Source: Eretmocerus hayati
Lineage: Eukaryota; Arthropoda; Insecta; Hymenoptera; Aphelinidae
DNA: 64,000 nucleotides
Reading direction: 5' to 3'
Assembly: GCA_029851415.1 (NCBI GenBank)
Contig: CM056742.1
Location: forward strand, 77,180,748 to 77,244,747
The translations under genes were made by a program, and so were the position numbers. This document shows, piece after piece, positions 54,025 through 64,000 of this stretch (its first letter is position 1; each line of letters begins with the position of its first letter). The notes below the pieces were generated by a model. That model did not search any database and was not told the origin of the DNA. It saw only the letters and a list, made by a program, of their open reading frames with translations.

Positions 54025-55534
54025 AGTGGGGTGAAACATGGATTTTGGGCCACAAACCGTATCCGCGCGAATTCTCCACCGATTGACTTGATTAGAAAGA
54101 AATTGTCTTCGTTCTTCTACCCTCCACCACGTAGCACTCCAACATTTTCTATTAAAAACATCCTGGCGTCTCAGGAGGGCATCGAATGTTACCCTGTATC
54201 GGAGACGGGAGCACGTTACTTCCCTGTGCACCAGGGCTGTGTTTGGCAGCGATGGTGCTTGGAGTGTTCTCCAGATCCCGCAAGTCGTTTTGCACTCCCG
54301 ACGTCATTAGTTCTCCTTCGAAGTGGTCGGAAAAGCACATATATGAGGATATCTCTGAAACTTTTGATTTTCGGCCTCAAAAAGTGTCACAGCAGTGGAA
54401 ATCGAGATATACGGCTGGAGCCTGTTATTGAGCAAGCACAATAGTTCAAGTATGAGGATTGTATGCAACCGGGTGCTAGATTGTAGCAACAAAAGTCAGA
54501 ATCGGAACATACTGAATGCTCCACCAATGGCTTTATCATTTCTTGATGCATTTTTCACAAAATTGCCGCTCCACGGCCCTCGTTCAAACGAATGGTACTC
54601 GTGGAGCGTCCAAAGTCTCGGGGGGTGGGAATCGGTATGATATTTTGAGGGTATTTGTAACATGTTCACAGTGTTTAGAGGTCTGTGCCCCCCTACCACG
54701 CGCCTGCCTTCGAAAAAGCCGTGCGATTAGGCTTGTTGTACGCACGATCTCTTTCTCGTTTCATCCGGTTCCCTGGTTTCTCCGCCAAGGCACATAGGTC
54801 TAGAGTAGCTTAATTCCTTCGTTTTTCCGTGGAGAAGACGATAAATATCCTCCAAATTGTCTCTGGATCACGCTCCTCAAGCTGTAACGGCTAAGGCGAG
54901 TCAAGAATTTTCTCCCAAAAATCTGTGACACTCACATCTCTACGTGCCACGACTGAGCACAGTGAGGCACATCCTTCTCCACTATAAAAATCATAACTTC
55001 GGACCATTAGGAATCAGTCTGAAAAGTTACAGGATTTGATCAGATACACTCCACTCACGAGAGCATACTACATTTCGAGAGTCCGACGCTGTGACACGTA
55101 AATTCCTCGATTTTCGGGTGTCTTCTCGCACACGATTGACTCTAGTATCTGCCCTCATCCACCAATCAAGCTCCAACTTGTTGACCACTATCAGGGCATT
55201 TCAAAAAAGGTAGTTTGACAGGTTAGACCTGAAGGAACGTCCTACAACCAGTTCGGCTGAGCTGTGACAGCAAATGTCAAAAGTTTCAGAGATATCCTCA
55301 TATCAACATAGTTCCAAGTTTGACCATTCTTGGGCTCATGCAACCCACCACAAACGGGTAAATGGCTCGAAATTCGAAGCCTTTGCGAGACTTCAGGACG
55401 GTTTTGATCGTAATTGTTGCAGTGCCACGTGGTGGAGGGTAGAAGAACAAAGAGAATCTCTTTCGAATGAAGTCAATCGGTCCAGGATTCTCGCGAATAC
55501 AATTTGTGGACCAAATTCCATGTTTCACCCCACT
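54025..55534. mobile_element. 1.5-kb foldback with AGTGGGGTGAAACATGG tips
   Basis: Tips are AGTGGGGTGAAACATGG (54025) and its complement (ending 55534). Arms include CCACCACGTAGCACT near 54125 and its near-complement near 55425, and GATATCTCTGAAACTTTTG near 54347 and its complement near 55280. It follows the Penelope RT relic. ORFs within are mirrored and not coding. Confidence 0.7.
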
Positions 55535-56124
55535 CTGGGCTGGAGGGCAATAGATTTGGCGAGTTCGACAAATTGAGCGTTTTCCAATAACTCCCTATCT
55601 TACAATGGACTTAACTCGGACCCAAATCAACCGATTTCGACGTGCAAGAGCGCAAATTATAGTGTTTTCCAAGACAAAGAAAACTACAAATAAAATATAT
55701 GAATAAAATTATAATAAAAGATAGAATAGATGGGAAAGGATTCAGATGCTCCGGGAGAGCATCCACTTCAAAATGGTTTAGAAAAAGAAAAAACGTCCCT
55801 TCATGTAGTGTCGTGTAGACTGAATGCATTCGGTTCTGTGAGTCTCGCGTATTATCTTCCCAGAAGTCGACATTAGAACGAAAAAAATGCGACCCCGCAG
55901 GCTTCGCTACGATGTTCCTGGTCGATTTGGCGATCCTCTTAAGAAAGGCTCAAAAAAGCCTTTTTTGAAACTTCAAAAATTCTAGCGGGAGTGAGAAAAT
56001 CTTTTGGGACCTGAAACTCTGGGGGGATACTATGTCTGGTGACCTCTTTCATGTAAGGTATTGGCGGGTAGATCTGCGGGGGTCGTGCGTACGGATTTGC
56101 CGGAATAAACTGATCTGATCTATA
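55535..56124. other. Spacer, nothing recognised
   Basis: Short minus ORFs (55611-55829, 55939-56190) have no known motif. Confidence 0.35.
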
Positions 56125-57970
56125 TATACATGGGCCATTTTGGAGCATTTCGACGAACGCCTGCACCAGGGGGGTCTGGAAATAATCCATGAAAATTTTC
56201 TTCCGTTAGTAATATATTAATATAGTACAAAAAAATTTTTTTTTGATACTTTCTAAGGTCCCCGTGAGCCCTGGGACCTATGAAAGGTCCTTTTTAAGGC
56301 CCCTTTCAGCCTATTTCTGAAAAATCATAACTCCGACTAGAATCAACATTTTTGGACGTACCTAGGCGCATTTTCTTCCTTAAGACTAGTACTTTTGAGA
56401 GAAGAACCATGTTTTGTCGTATTGTCCACGGTCAAAACTTGAGCTAGCAATTTCTAGGAGCTATTTGCTGAGAGCACATTTTAGCGATTTTTGGGCTTGC
56501 TTCAAAGTAATGTAGCTCCTACTAGACATGAGATCATCGACTTCTACAAGTGGTCATTTTGAAGGTCTTGAAGAAACCCACAATTTGACTACTGGTGAAA
56601 GTCGATTACTGTACTTTTTCTAGGAGTTACAGTCATTACAAGCTGAGCAAACCCGTAAAAATGCCAAACTTTGAGCTCAATTCAAAAAAATTGTTTCTTC
56701 TCCTTCGACTCCGAACCTTTGCGACTATGTTTTTCGATACGAATACTACCAATTAGAACAATAACCTGGGTGGGACATTGATTTGCCGATTTTATTCAGC
56801 CAATGTAAAACACCCTTTTCCGCTTTTCGTTGAAAATGACCCCAAAGGTGTGGATCGCATATACACCCATCTAAACTAATGTGTACCAATCTGTGTGGGA
56901 TTACTCCCCAATGTACCCCTAAATATGTGTGAAAACTTCCGGAAGCCAGCCTTGAGCTAGATGCGAGCAGGCGGTTCCATTTCACGAGTTGAAAATGGGC
57001 ATTATTTCGTCTATTTGGACACAGGCGAGTGTGAGTGGGACTCCAATCATTCTAGCTCAAAAATGAGATAAGCAGCTAAAATAGGGATACGGAAATGGTT
57101 TTCTGACTCAAAATGATCATCTCAACACGGTTTCGGGGTCAGTTTGGCTCCAGAATATTGATACTTGCTCTCAGACTAAAGAACACTTTAGTTACATGTT
57201 TTTCGATGGAGTGGCTTCAGACTTGAATAAGAGCCAAATCGACCATGAGAACGTGTTGAAATGATCATTTTGAGTCGAAAAATCATGCTCGTATCCCTAC
57301 TCTAGCCGCTTATCTCATTTGTGAGATGGAGTGAGAGAAATCCCACTCACACTCGCCTGCGTCCCAAAAGAATTTTTTGGTATGAGTAGACAGCTCGAAG
57401 AACATACTGGAGAGGTTTGGTGGATGAATATTCTGAACGTTTTTAGTATTTCAGTCTCGAAGTTTTGATCTTTCAGAGCAATGCTCGATTTTCCACTGCT
57501 GTAGCTCCTGAGAGAGAAGATGAAAAGTACAATAATCGACTTTTACCAGTGGCCAAATTGTAGGTTTTCTCAAGACCTTCAAAATGACTACTGGCAAAAG
57601 TCGATTACCACCTTCCTAGTTAGACCGAGGTTGTCCACGGAATGACGGAGAAATCGCTGAAATTTGCTCTTGTGAATAGCCTTCAGAGGCGGCCAGGGTC
57701 CATTATCGGCCTTGGGCAATTTTTTTTTCGAAAAGCACTCGCTTTTACGAGAAAAATTACGCCCTTGTACGTCGAAAAATATCAATTCTGTTGGAGCTGT
57801 GATTATTCCAAAAAAGGGCTAAAAAGGACCTAAAATGGTACTTCCACAGGCCCCAGGGCCCACAGGGGGGAGGGGGTCGAAAAAATCGGAAAAAATTTTT
57901 TTGCGATATTCCAAAGCAGACAAGTAGGAGGAAATTCTCTCAAGATTTCCCCGACTCCCCATATACGAGC
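56125..57970. mobile_element. Large foldback element, copy B
   Basis: Related to copy A by GACTTTTACCAGTGG-like, GAGAGCACATTTTAGCGATTTT and GTGAGCCCTGGGACC-like words. The left arm (56125-57090) folds onto the right arm (57230-57970). It lies next to the satellite-like array. Confidence 0.65.
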
Positions 57971-57974
57971 CGAA

Positions 57975-59940
57975 TAACGAGGCAATCATTATTGGAGGAA
58001 GAATCTTTTACAGAGCTTCCGTCTCTCTGACTGTCTGGAGACTATGCAACCCCTATAGAACTACAGAGCCATCGGGAAGATATCAAGAACCCATCTGCGA
58101 TATCATCATGAGTCTAAAATGCAGAGCTGATGATAGTTTCAATCCTCATATCTACACCGTACTAGCTTACCTGAACTGTGAGGTAAGCATGTGATATTGA
58201 GTGTGTGTTTCGCCCTGGTTTCTCCCTTGGGCTCGTCAGTGAGACGGAGAGATACCCGTCTCAGACACTATTGCAATTCGGGTAGATTGGCACCAGAATA
58301 AAGGAGGGTCAATATTGAAATTTCGGGTGAAACAGCCATGAATGAGGTTGCCATCTAGTGATGAGGACGTGAAGCAGATGTTAAGCTTTGTGTGGGCAAC
58401 GACTTTATACGGCCCCATGTCGTTTGGTGCGATAACAAGATTATACGCTCACTATATTTCGATATACGATGGTGGGAACGGACAAATTGCGGGGTTATCA
58501 TTATCGAAGTAAGATTTCTTGACAGAGCTTCCGTCACTCTGATTGTCTGGGGAACATGCAACCCCTATAGAACTACAGAGCCATCGGGAAGGTATCAAGA
58601 ACCCATCTTCAATATCATTATGAGTCTCAATTGCAGAGCTGATTATAGTTTCCATCTTCGTCTCTTCACCGTACTGGATTTCTCAAGTTGTGATAAGAGG
58701 ATGTGATATGACGTGTGTTCCTCGCCCCAATCTCACCCTTGGGCTCGTGGGTGAGACGGAGAGAGACCCCTCTCAGACACTATCACAACTCAGGTGGATT
58801 GACATCAGGTCCAAAAAGGATTAACATTGTTGGTAAAACAACCATGAATGAGGTTGCCATCTAGTGACGAGGGCACGAAGCAGATGTTGAGCTTCGTGTG
58901 GTTAACGACTCCATACGGCTTCATGTCGTTTTGTGATATAATGAACTCATACCTTAGCTATATTTCAATATACGATGGTAGGAACGGCCGAATTGCGAGG
59001 CAATCAGTATTCAAGGAAGATTTCTTGACAGAGCTCTGGTCATTCTGATTGTTTGGGGAACACACAACCCCAATAGAACCACAAAACATTTATGGTTGTT
59101 TTGCCAAAATTTTGATTTCAACCCTCCTTTAAGGTAGTACTAGCGGCACTGATAAGTGCAAGTGTAGATTAGATCCTCGCTTGACTCGTTTCCGCCCGCC
59201 TATATAGGTATAGTAATGCACACAGCAGACGACAACCTAATCCCGAAACCGCCGAAAGTAGTGACATGTTGGCTCGGATCTTTCTTTATAGGCTCCTAAT
59301 CGTTGATCTGTTTGTTTCTATGCATTTTTCGTGCAGTCTTACATCTGTGTGCTCACTCCCGTGAAAATCTGATAGTTAGAAATGAGTGTATCGATCATTT
59401 CCCATAAGACGCCGTGTTAATCGGCATTTGCGAAATTGCCCAGAACTTTTCTCCCCGGCTCCTAAAAATTTCGAGATTTTAGCTGTGTCGGTTTGAGGCA
59501 TTAATGTACCACTGTGCTGACATTCGTAATTTTCTGATAGGTAATTCGAGTATCGCTAGTACTACCTTAACCTGATGCCAATCCACCTGGATTGCGATAG
59601 TTTCTGAGGCAGGTCACTCTCCGTCTCACTGACGAGCCCAAGGGAGAGACCAGGGCAGAACATACACTCAATATCACATGCTTACCTCAAAGTTCAGGTA
59701 ATCTAGTACGGTGTAGATATGAGGATTGAAACTATCATCAGCTCTGCATTTGAGACTCATAATGACATTGGAGATGGGTTTTCGATATCTTCGAAATGGC
59801 TTCGTTGTTCTATACGGGTTGTATGTTCCCCAGACGATCAGAGTGACGGAAACTCTGTCAAGAATTCTTCCTTCAATAATGATTGCCTCACAATACGGCC
59901 GTTCCTACCATCATATATCAAAATATAGCGAGGGTATAAT
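57975..59940. repeat. Satellite-like array: two direct units and one inverted unit
   Basis: Units of about 504 bp repeat directly from 57985 to about 59085 (GAACTACAGAGCCATCGGGA at 58058 and 58562). A further unit is inverted from about 59085 to 59936 (complement of the same words, for example CTGATGATAGTTTCAATCCTC). It is interrupted by the MITE at 59133-59566. The arrangement is like the arms of FB/Galileo-type foldbacks. Confidence 0.7.
59133..59566. mobile_element. 434-bp MITE flanked by TTAA
   Basis: GGTAGTACTAGCG begins it and the complement ends it. TTAA stands on each side (59129-59132 and 59567-59570). Removing it restores the satellite unit. TTAA targets suggest a piggyBac- or Kolobok-type autonomous partner. 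Confidence 0.8.
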
Positions 59941-61234
59941 ACTACTAGTTCGATATACGTTTGTATCATAATGACATATATATGTAATCTATTAGCCGTT
60001 TCGTACCTATGAGCCATTGTAATACTTGGACCTTGACAGAAGTCAGACGTGCTCATCATGAGCTCGTCTGTACTCGATTTTTCTCTGTTCACATGGAATT
60101 TCAATATGTAACTTGACAGTGATCCCTCCAGAATTGTATACTGATAGCGTACTTTTAATTTTCACCAGCTGTGTGAGGTGTTTCTTGAAGAATTTCATCT
60201 CAAATGTTTCCAAAATAGTGATTCTCATTGGTGCATATTCGGTTTGTATAGAAACCTGCTCCCGGAGAGGTCCACAAAACTGTAAATGATGATATAATTT
60301 AATCGAGCCAGGAGTGAACTCCAGGTTCTAGTTACCGTGTCGAATGTGAGGACTGTTTTGCCTATATGAGCGCTCGCGACCGTGAACATGATTCACGGAT
60401 TTGATAATGGAGGGAAAATAATAGAGAGCAGGAAGGAGACCAAAGAAGGAGGAACAAGACCTGCAAGTCCTAAGAGGAGAGCTGCTCGATCTTGAACGCG
60501 AGATGCCTCCGGTCCTGAAGTAATGCTGACGCGATCCTGTGGCTGGATTGGTGAGTTTGGTGGTTTTCTCCCTTGTCCAATCGCCGACGCCAACGGAGGA
60601 GGAGGAGAGGGTTTAACTGATTGAGATTGCTGTACCGATGCGGATTCTAGCCCGGGACTGTTGGGGAGGTACTAGCCATTCGTGTTTGGCTGACCGGTGC
60701 TTCTCCTCTGTACGATGCACTGCAAATACCTTTAGAAAAAAGGAAAGAAGAGAGATTGATAACAAATTCATTATGCCGAAGTCTTAGTGGACCGTATGGC
60801 AAAAGAAATCACAGAAATATACAAGTATGATGTATGAAAAAAGAATCATCATATACAAGTATAATATATCATAATAAAATTGTTAATCAGGTGCAATCAT
60901 TATTTATAGCTGAGAAGCGCGATATAAATTAGCAGGATATTCCATTCCCGATTTATTGTAATCAATTCCGTCACCCCAGTGTACATAGTATAGACTAGAA
61001 GAGAGAGAGAGAGATTCAGTAATTGACTGATTGCTATTTTATTGTGGACGGGGGATAATACTCCATTTGCCCCAGATTGAAATACATGACATGGAACGTT
61101 TAAAAATAAAAATAACCTAGGAATAGTACAAGGCATAAGAGAACGAGTGATGGATGAGAGCAGTCTCCACAGAATCTAGATACATGATATTATTATATTA
61201 TATAATTCTATTGAGGAAGAGAGAGATTTGATTC
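59941..61234. other. Spacer with a Penelope 3'-end fragment
   Basis: The plus strand at about 60254-60290 (GAAACCTGCTCCCGGAGAGG then TCCACAAAAC) resembles the ribozyme-bearing 3' end at 42984. No other gene is seen. A GA run lies near 61000 and 61215. Confidence 0.35.
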
Positions 61235-62593
61235 GATTTGATTCAAATTCATCAAGAGCTTAGGGAGACCCTTTATGCTCACGATGGCAATTTACAATAG
61301 TGTGACAAGATTGGCGATGGATAAAAGTAACAACAGTGCAGTTGCTTGAGTCTATATTGGTTAGATAGACAATGAAGTGCGCGAGTGTAAATATTACATA
61401 TAGTGCGAAAAGTGATCCATTTAGATCGAGGTGGTTGGGGACAAGGTCAAGATGAAGAAGGAAGGCTGAAATCACTGTTATGGAAAAGTGCCAAGCAGCT
61501 CATCCGGGACAGGTTCGAGCTCCTCTTGCGCAGCTCGTTTCAGCCAGTCTGAGAGGTCATCCGAGAGTAAGATGGACCGAAGTGTAGATTTCACCGGTTC
61601 TGGTTCAACTGCGTCGATATCTCAATGCAGGAGTTTGTTGAGGGTACGCGATGCCACATGTGTGAATGATTGATTTTGTCTTTACGTGCGCAAGGCTCTA
61701 TAGTAGGTGATCTCCTCCTCACCACAATCAGATTGGCGAAGGGGTAGGCGCTCGCTCGTCAATGTTAGGACTGATCAAAGAAACGTGGGCTGACCGCTTT
61801 CCAGCACTCCCAGTGCTAGGGAACCCAGTCGGTATCCACGTTGGCTTTCGGCTGCCAGCCAGCCTAGTGCAAGACGATAAGCAGTAACATGGGCACGTCG
61901 AGGGATCGTCCTGTACATGAAACAAACATGTGCATTGTTTAGACGATGGAGTTTCAGATTCTGGGCCTTGCCAAGACCCGTGAGCAGAGTGTCATTGTAA
62001 TCAAGACGAGGGAGTACGAGCGCTGATACTAATCGCCACTCCAGATCATGTGGCAGGGAGTTAACTACTATTACATAGAGGGAGGTGGCTACTGCTCTGA
62101 GTGGATGAAAGGAGTAATCTACTCTTTTGGATGTAGCATTGATCTCTGTTTGCCAGATGAGAGACTATGAGACTTTCACTCCTAGAATCTTCACGGTTGT
62201 AGAATATGAAATTGGTGTTCCGAGTACTGGGACCTGTGGAGTGTTGTTGAGCTCGATCTCTTTGAGGTAGAGCTCACTGCCGAGGATCATAGCAGTAGTT
62301 TCCTCGACGCTCAAGTTGAGATCATTCCTGGGAGCCCATGCAGCTACTGCCAAGGATTCCCGGGTCATTAGGGTGATCGTTTCAAGTAGATTACTCGGTT
62401 GAAAGTGGCAGTAGATATGAGTATCATCCGCGGAATGCGCATGGGAAGCTTTGGTGAGTAGGGTAAACGTCCCAATCACTGCGAGTTTTTCGGGTACCTC
62501 CGGCTCAAACAACGCAGATTTTGTGTTTACCATAAGATATCGGGCCCTGGTTTTCGAGGTTGTTGATCTACGTCTTGAAAAGATATCACCCAA
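61235..62593 (-). pseudogene. LINE RT 3' fragment (CR1/Jockey-like), 5'-truncated
   Basis: The minus frame at 62593-62165 starts inside RT: SADDTHIYCHF (the YADD box with Tyr replaced by Ser), then WAPRNDLNLSVEET and ILGVKVS. Further frames down to 61700 show the thumb region (SALVLPRLDYND near 62020, LKLHRLNNAHV near 61945, HVTAYRLALGWLA near 61880). The 3' part ends near 61235 in AT-rich repeats based on GAATCAAATC. Several frame changes and the lost Tyr show that it is dead. The group is the same broad clade as the other two LINEs but a different family. Confidence 0.7.
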
Positions 62594-62659
62594 TTTTCAG
62601 ACCGATCCGAGTTAATGGAATTTTATAATAAATTAAATGCCGAGTGGGAGTCAGTGCTC

Positions 62660-62737
62660 CTGTTACTGCGTTTGTTTCCCTATTACTGCGTTGGTATTAC
62701 TGCGTTTCACCTATTACTGCGTCCCAATTACTGCGAA
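62660..62737 (+). repeat. TTACTGCG iteron cluster
   Basis: TTACTGCG occurs at 62663, 62683, 62697, 62714 and 62728, most often as TATTACTGCGT, in 75 bp. Spacings are 20, 14, 17 and 14 bp. No coding. Confidence 0.8.
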
Positions 62738-63250
62738 GACAAAAGTACGGATTTTGATGAGTTTTGAACAGTTTTCTTTGGATTTTTGCGTAAATGGGTC
62801 TAGTACAACGTGATACGACCTCGATCGTAGCCCTAAATCATGTCCAAGTGGTGTGAATTTGAGTAATTCTCGATAAAAAGAGCAACGTGAGCAGGCTTGC
62901 TCGTGGCTTGCTATCCCGGCTTGGTAAATCGCAGTATTTCCATCGATTTTGAGTACTGCTCATGATCCATGATATTAAATGAGTTCTAAACTGTTATCCG
63001 ATGCCCTGGATGATGATTGCAGGATTGAATTATTTCAATGAATCGTCTTATCTGGACATCCAAAGTGCATAGGTTATACACGCGGTCGTGCCTTGTTTGT
63101 TTACATTCGAGCACATCCCGGTGACAACTCAATAATAAAGATAAGTGATGAATATTTTAAACATGCAGTTTTTGTATCATCTCCATATTAAACCGAACAC
63201 AAGCCAGATTTGTACATCGGGCCTGATACGGCTCTCGAAACAGCGACATG
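62738..63250. other. Spacer, nothing recognised
   Basis: No ORF of note. A short TA run lies near 63260. Confidence 0.4.
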
Positions 63251-63264
63251 GAGGTATGAATATA

Positions 63265-64000
63265 TATATATATATGTGAGTCATTCTGGAGCAAGCTGGA
63301 CAAAATCGTCACCAGGGGGGTCTGGGAAAAATCCGTAGAGATTTTTTTCCATTAGTACTATGTTGAAATAGTACGAAAAGATTTCTTTCAGATTTTTTCG
63401 GCCCCCTCTGTGGGCCCAGGGCCCATGAAAGGGCCATTTTATGCCCTTTTTTAGCCTATTCTAAGAAAATCATAGTTCCAACGCAATTCAATATTTTTCA
63501 ACGTACTTGGGTGCATTTTTCTCGTCAAGACTAGTACATTTGAAAAGAAAATTGTCCTAAGTCACTTAGTGAGCCTGACGACTTCTGCAGGCTAATTATT
63601 GTAAGCAAATTTTAGCGATTTTTGGGCCTGCTTCAAAGCGATCTAGCTCCTACTAGACATGTGATAATCGATTTCTGCAGGTGGTCATTTTGAAGTTCTC
63701 GAAAAACCTACAATTTGACCACCTGCAGAGGTCAATTTTCGTACTTTTTATAGGAGCTATAGCTGAAACAAGTTGAGCTATTTACGAAAAAGTCGATAAT
63801 TCAGGTTATTTTTCTTTATTTTTTTTGGCGAGCGTTACAAAATGCCGCATTTTGTGGTTTTAGCAAAAACGGCATCTTTGACCACGGTCACATGTGCTCC
63901 CATATGGACTGATGTACACCAATCTGTGTGAAAGTACTTCCCAAAGTACCCCCAAGTACGTGTAAGAAGTTGCGGGGACGAGCCTTTAGCCAGGAGCGAG
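63265..64000. mobile_element. Large foldback element, copy C (runs off the window)
   Basis: GCTGGACAAAATCGTCACC at 63297 is the complement of the right end of copy A. GGGCCCAGGGCCC, TAGCGATTTTTGGGCCTGC and GTACTTTTTATAGGAGCTA follow in the order seen in copies A and B. Only the left arm is inside the window. Confidence 0.75.

Noticed and set aside
57985..59085. CRISPR-like or gene-cluster reading of the 0.5-kb repeats
   Set aside because: Units are contiguous, too long and without spacers. No cas genes, and the genome is eukaryotic.

Overview
The window is eukaryotic, gene-poor and almost entirely mobile DNA. Short GT-AG introns, a DDE_Tnp_4 transposase fused to a SWIM finger, CR1/Jockey-type LINEs, a Ty3/Gypsy element, Penelope-like elements, a Helitron helicase remnant, many foldback elements and GA/TA/TG microsatellites suggest an arthropod, probably an insect. 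I cannot name the species. No clear single-copy host gene was found.

Layout. 1-4681: degenerate hAT-like and Ty1/Copia-like remnants with a small MITE. 4682-29395: a nest of four insertion levels. The outermost is a DNA transposon with 503-bp terminal inverted repeats (4682-5184 and 28893-29395) carrying a seven-exon, slightly broken DDE-SWIM transposase gene (9806 to 5191, minus strand). A CR1-like LINE (minus strand, PHD finger and coiled coil in ORF1, endonuclease-RT in ORF2) sits inside it. A 13.3-kb Ty3/Gypsy element (10211-23553, 1.9-kb LTRs, CGTT target duplication) sits in the LINE 3' UTR. A 923-bp Tc1/mariner-like foldback (16385-17307, TA duplication) sits in the Gypsy reverse transcriptase. 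29398-41220: AT-rich relics, iteron-like GTGCGTAAAG clusters, large foldbacks (one with a second foldback nested at an AACG duplication) and a tRNA-Ile-like sequence. 41222-46158: a second LINE whose RT is split by a truncated Penelope-like element with a GIY-YIG endonuclease and a hammerhead-ribozyme core. 47075-49100: a TIR element with TTCGCGAA boxes, a TG/G-quadruplex tract, and an array of six covarying hairpins with a shared octamer loop. 49112-56100: ORF relics, a GC-rich minisatellite, a Helitron helicase relic, a Penelope RT relic and a 1.5-kb foldback. 56125-64000: two more copies of the large foldback family, a 0.5-kb satellite-like array with an inverted unit and a TTAA-flanked MITE, a third LINE fragment and a TTACTGCG iteron cluster.

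The genes are enzymes of separate mobile elements. Most carry frameshifts or stops. The Gypsy element has nearly identical LTRs and is the youngest large insertion. The main unexplained items are the hairpin array at 48515-48915, the three small coiled-coil ORFs at the 3' end of the Gypsy element, the GTGCGTAAAG and TTACTGCG motif clusters, and the TTCGCGAA boxes. All boundaries were read by eye.
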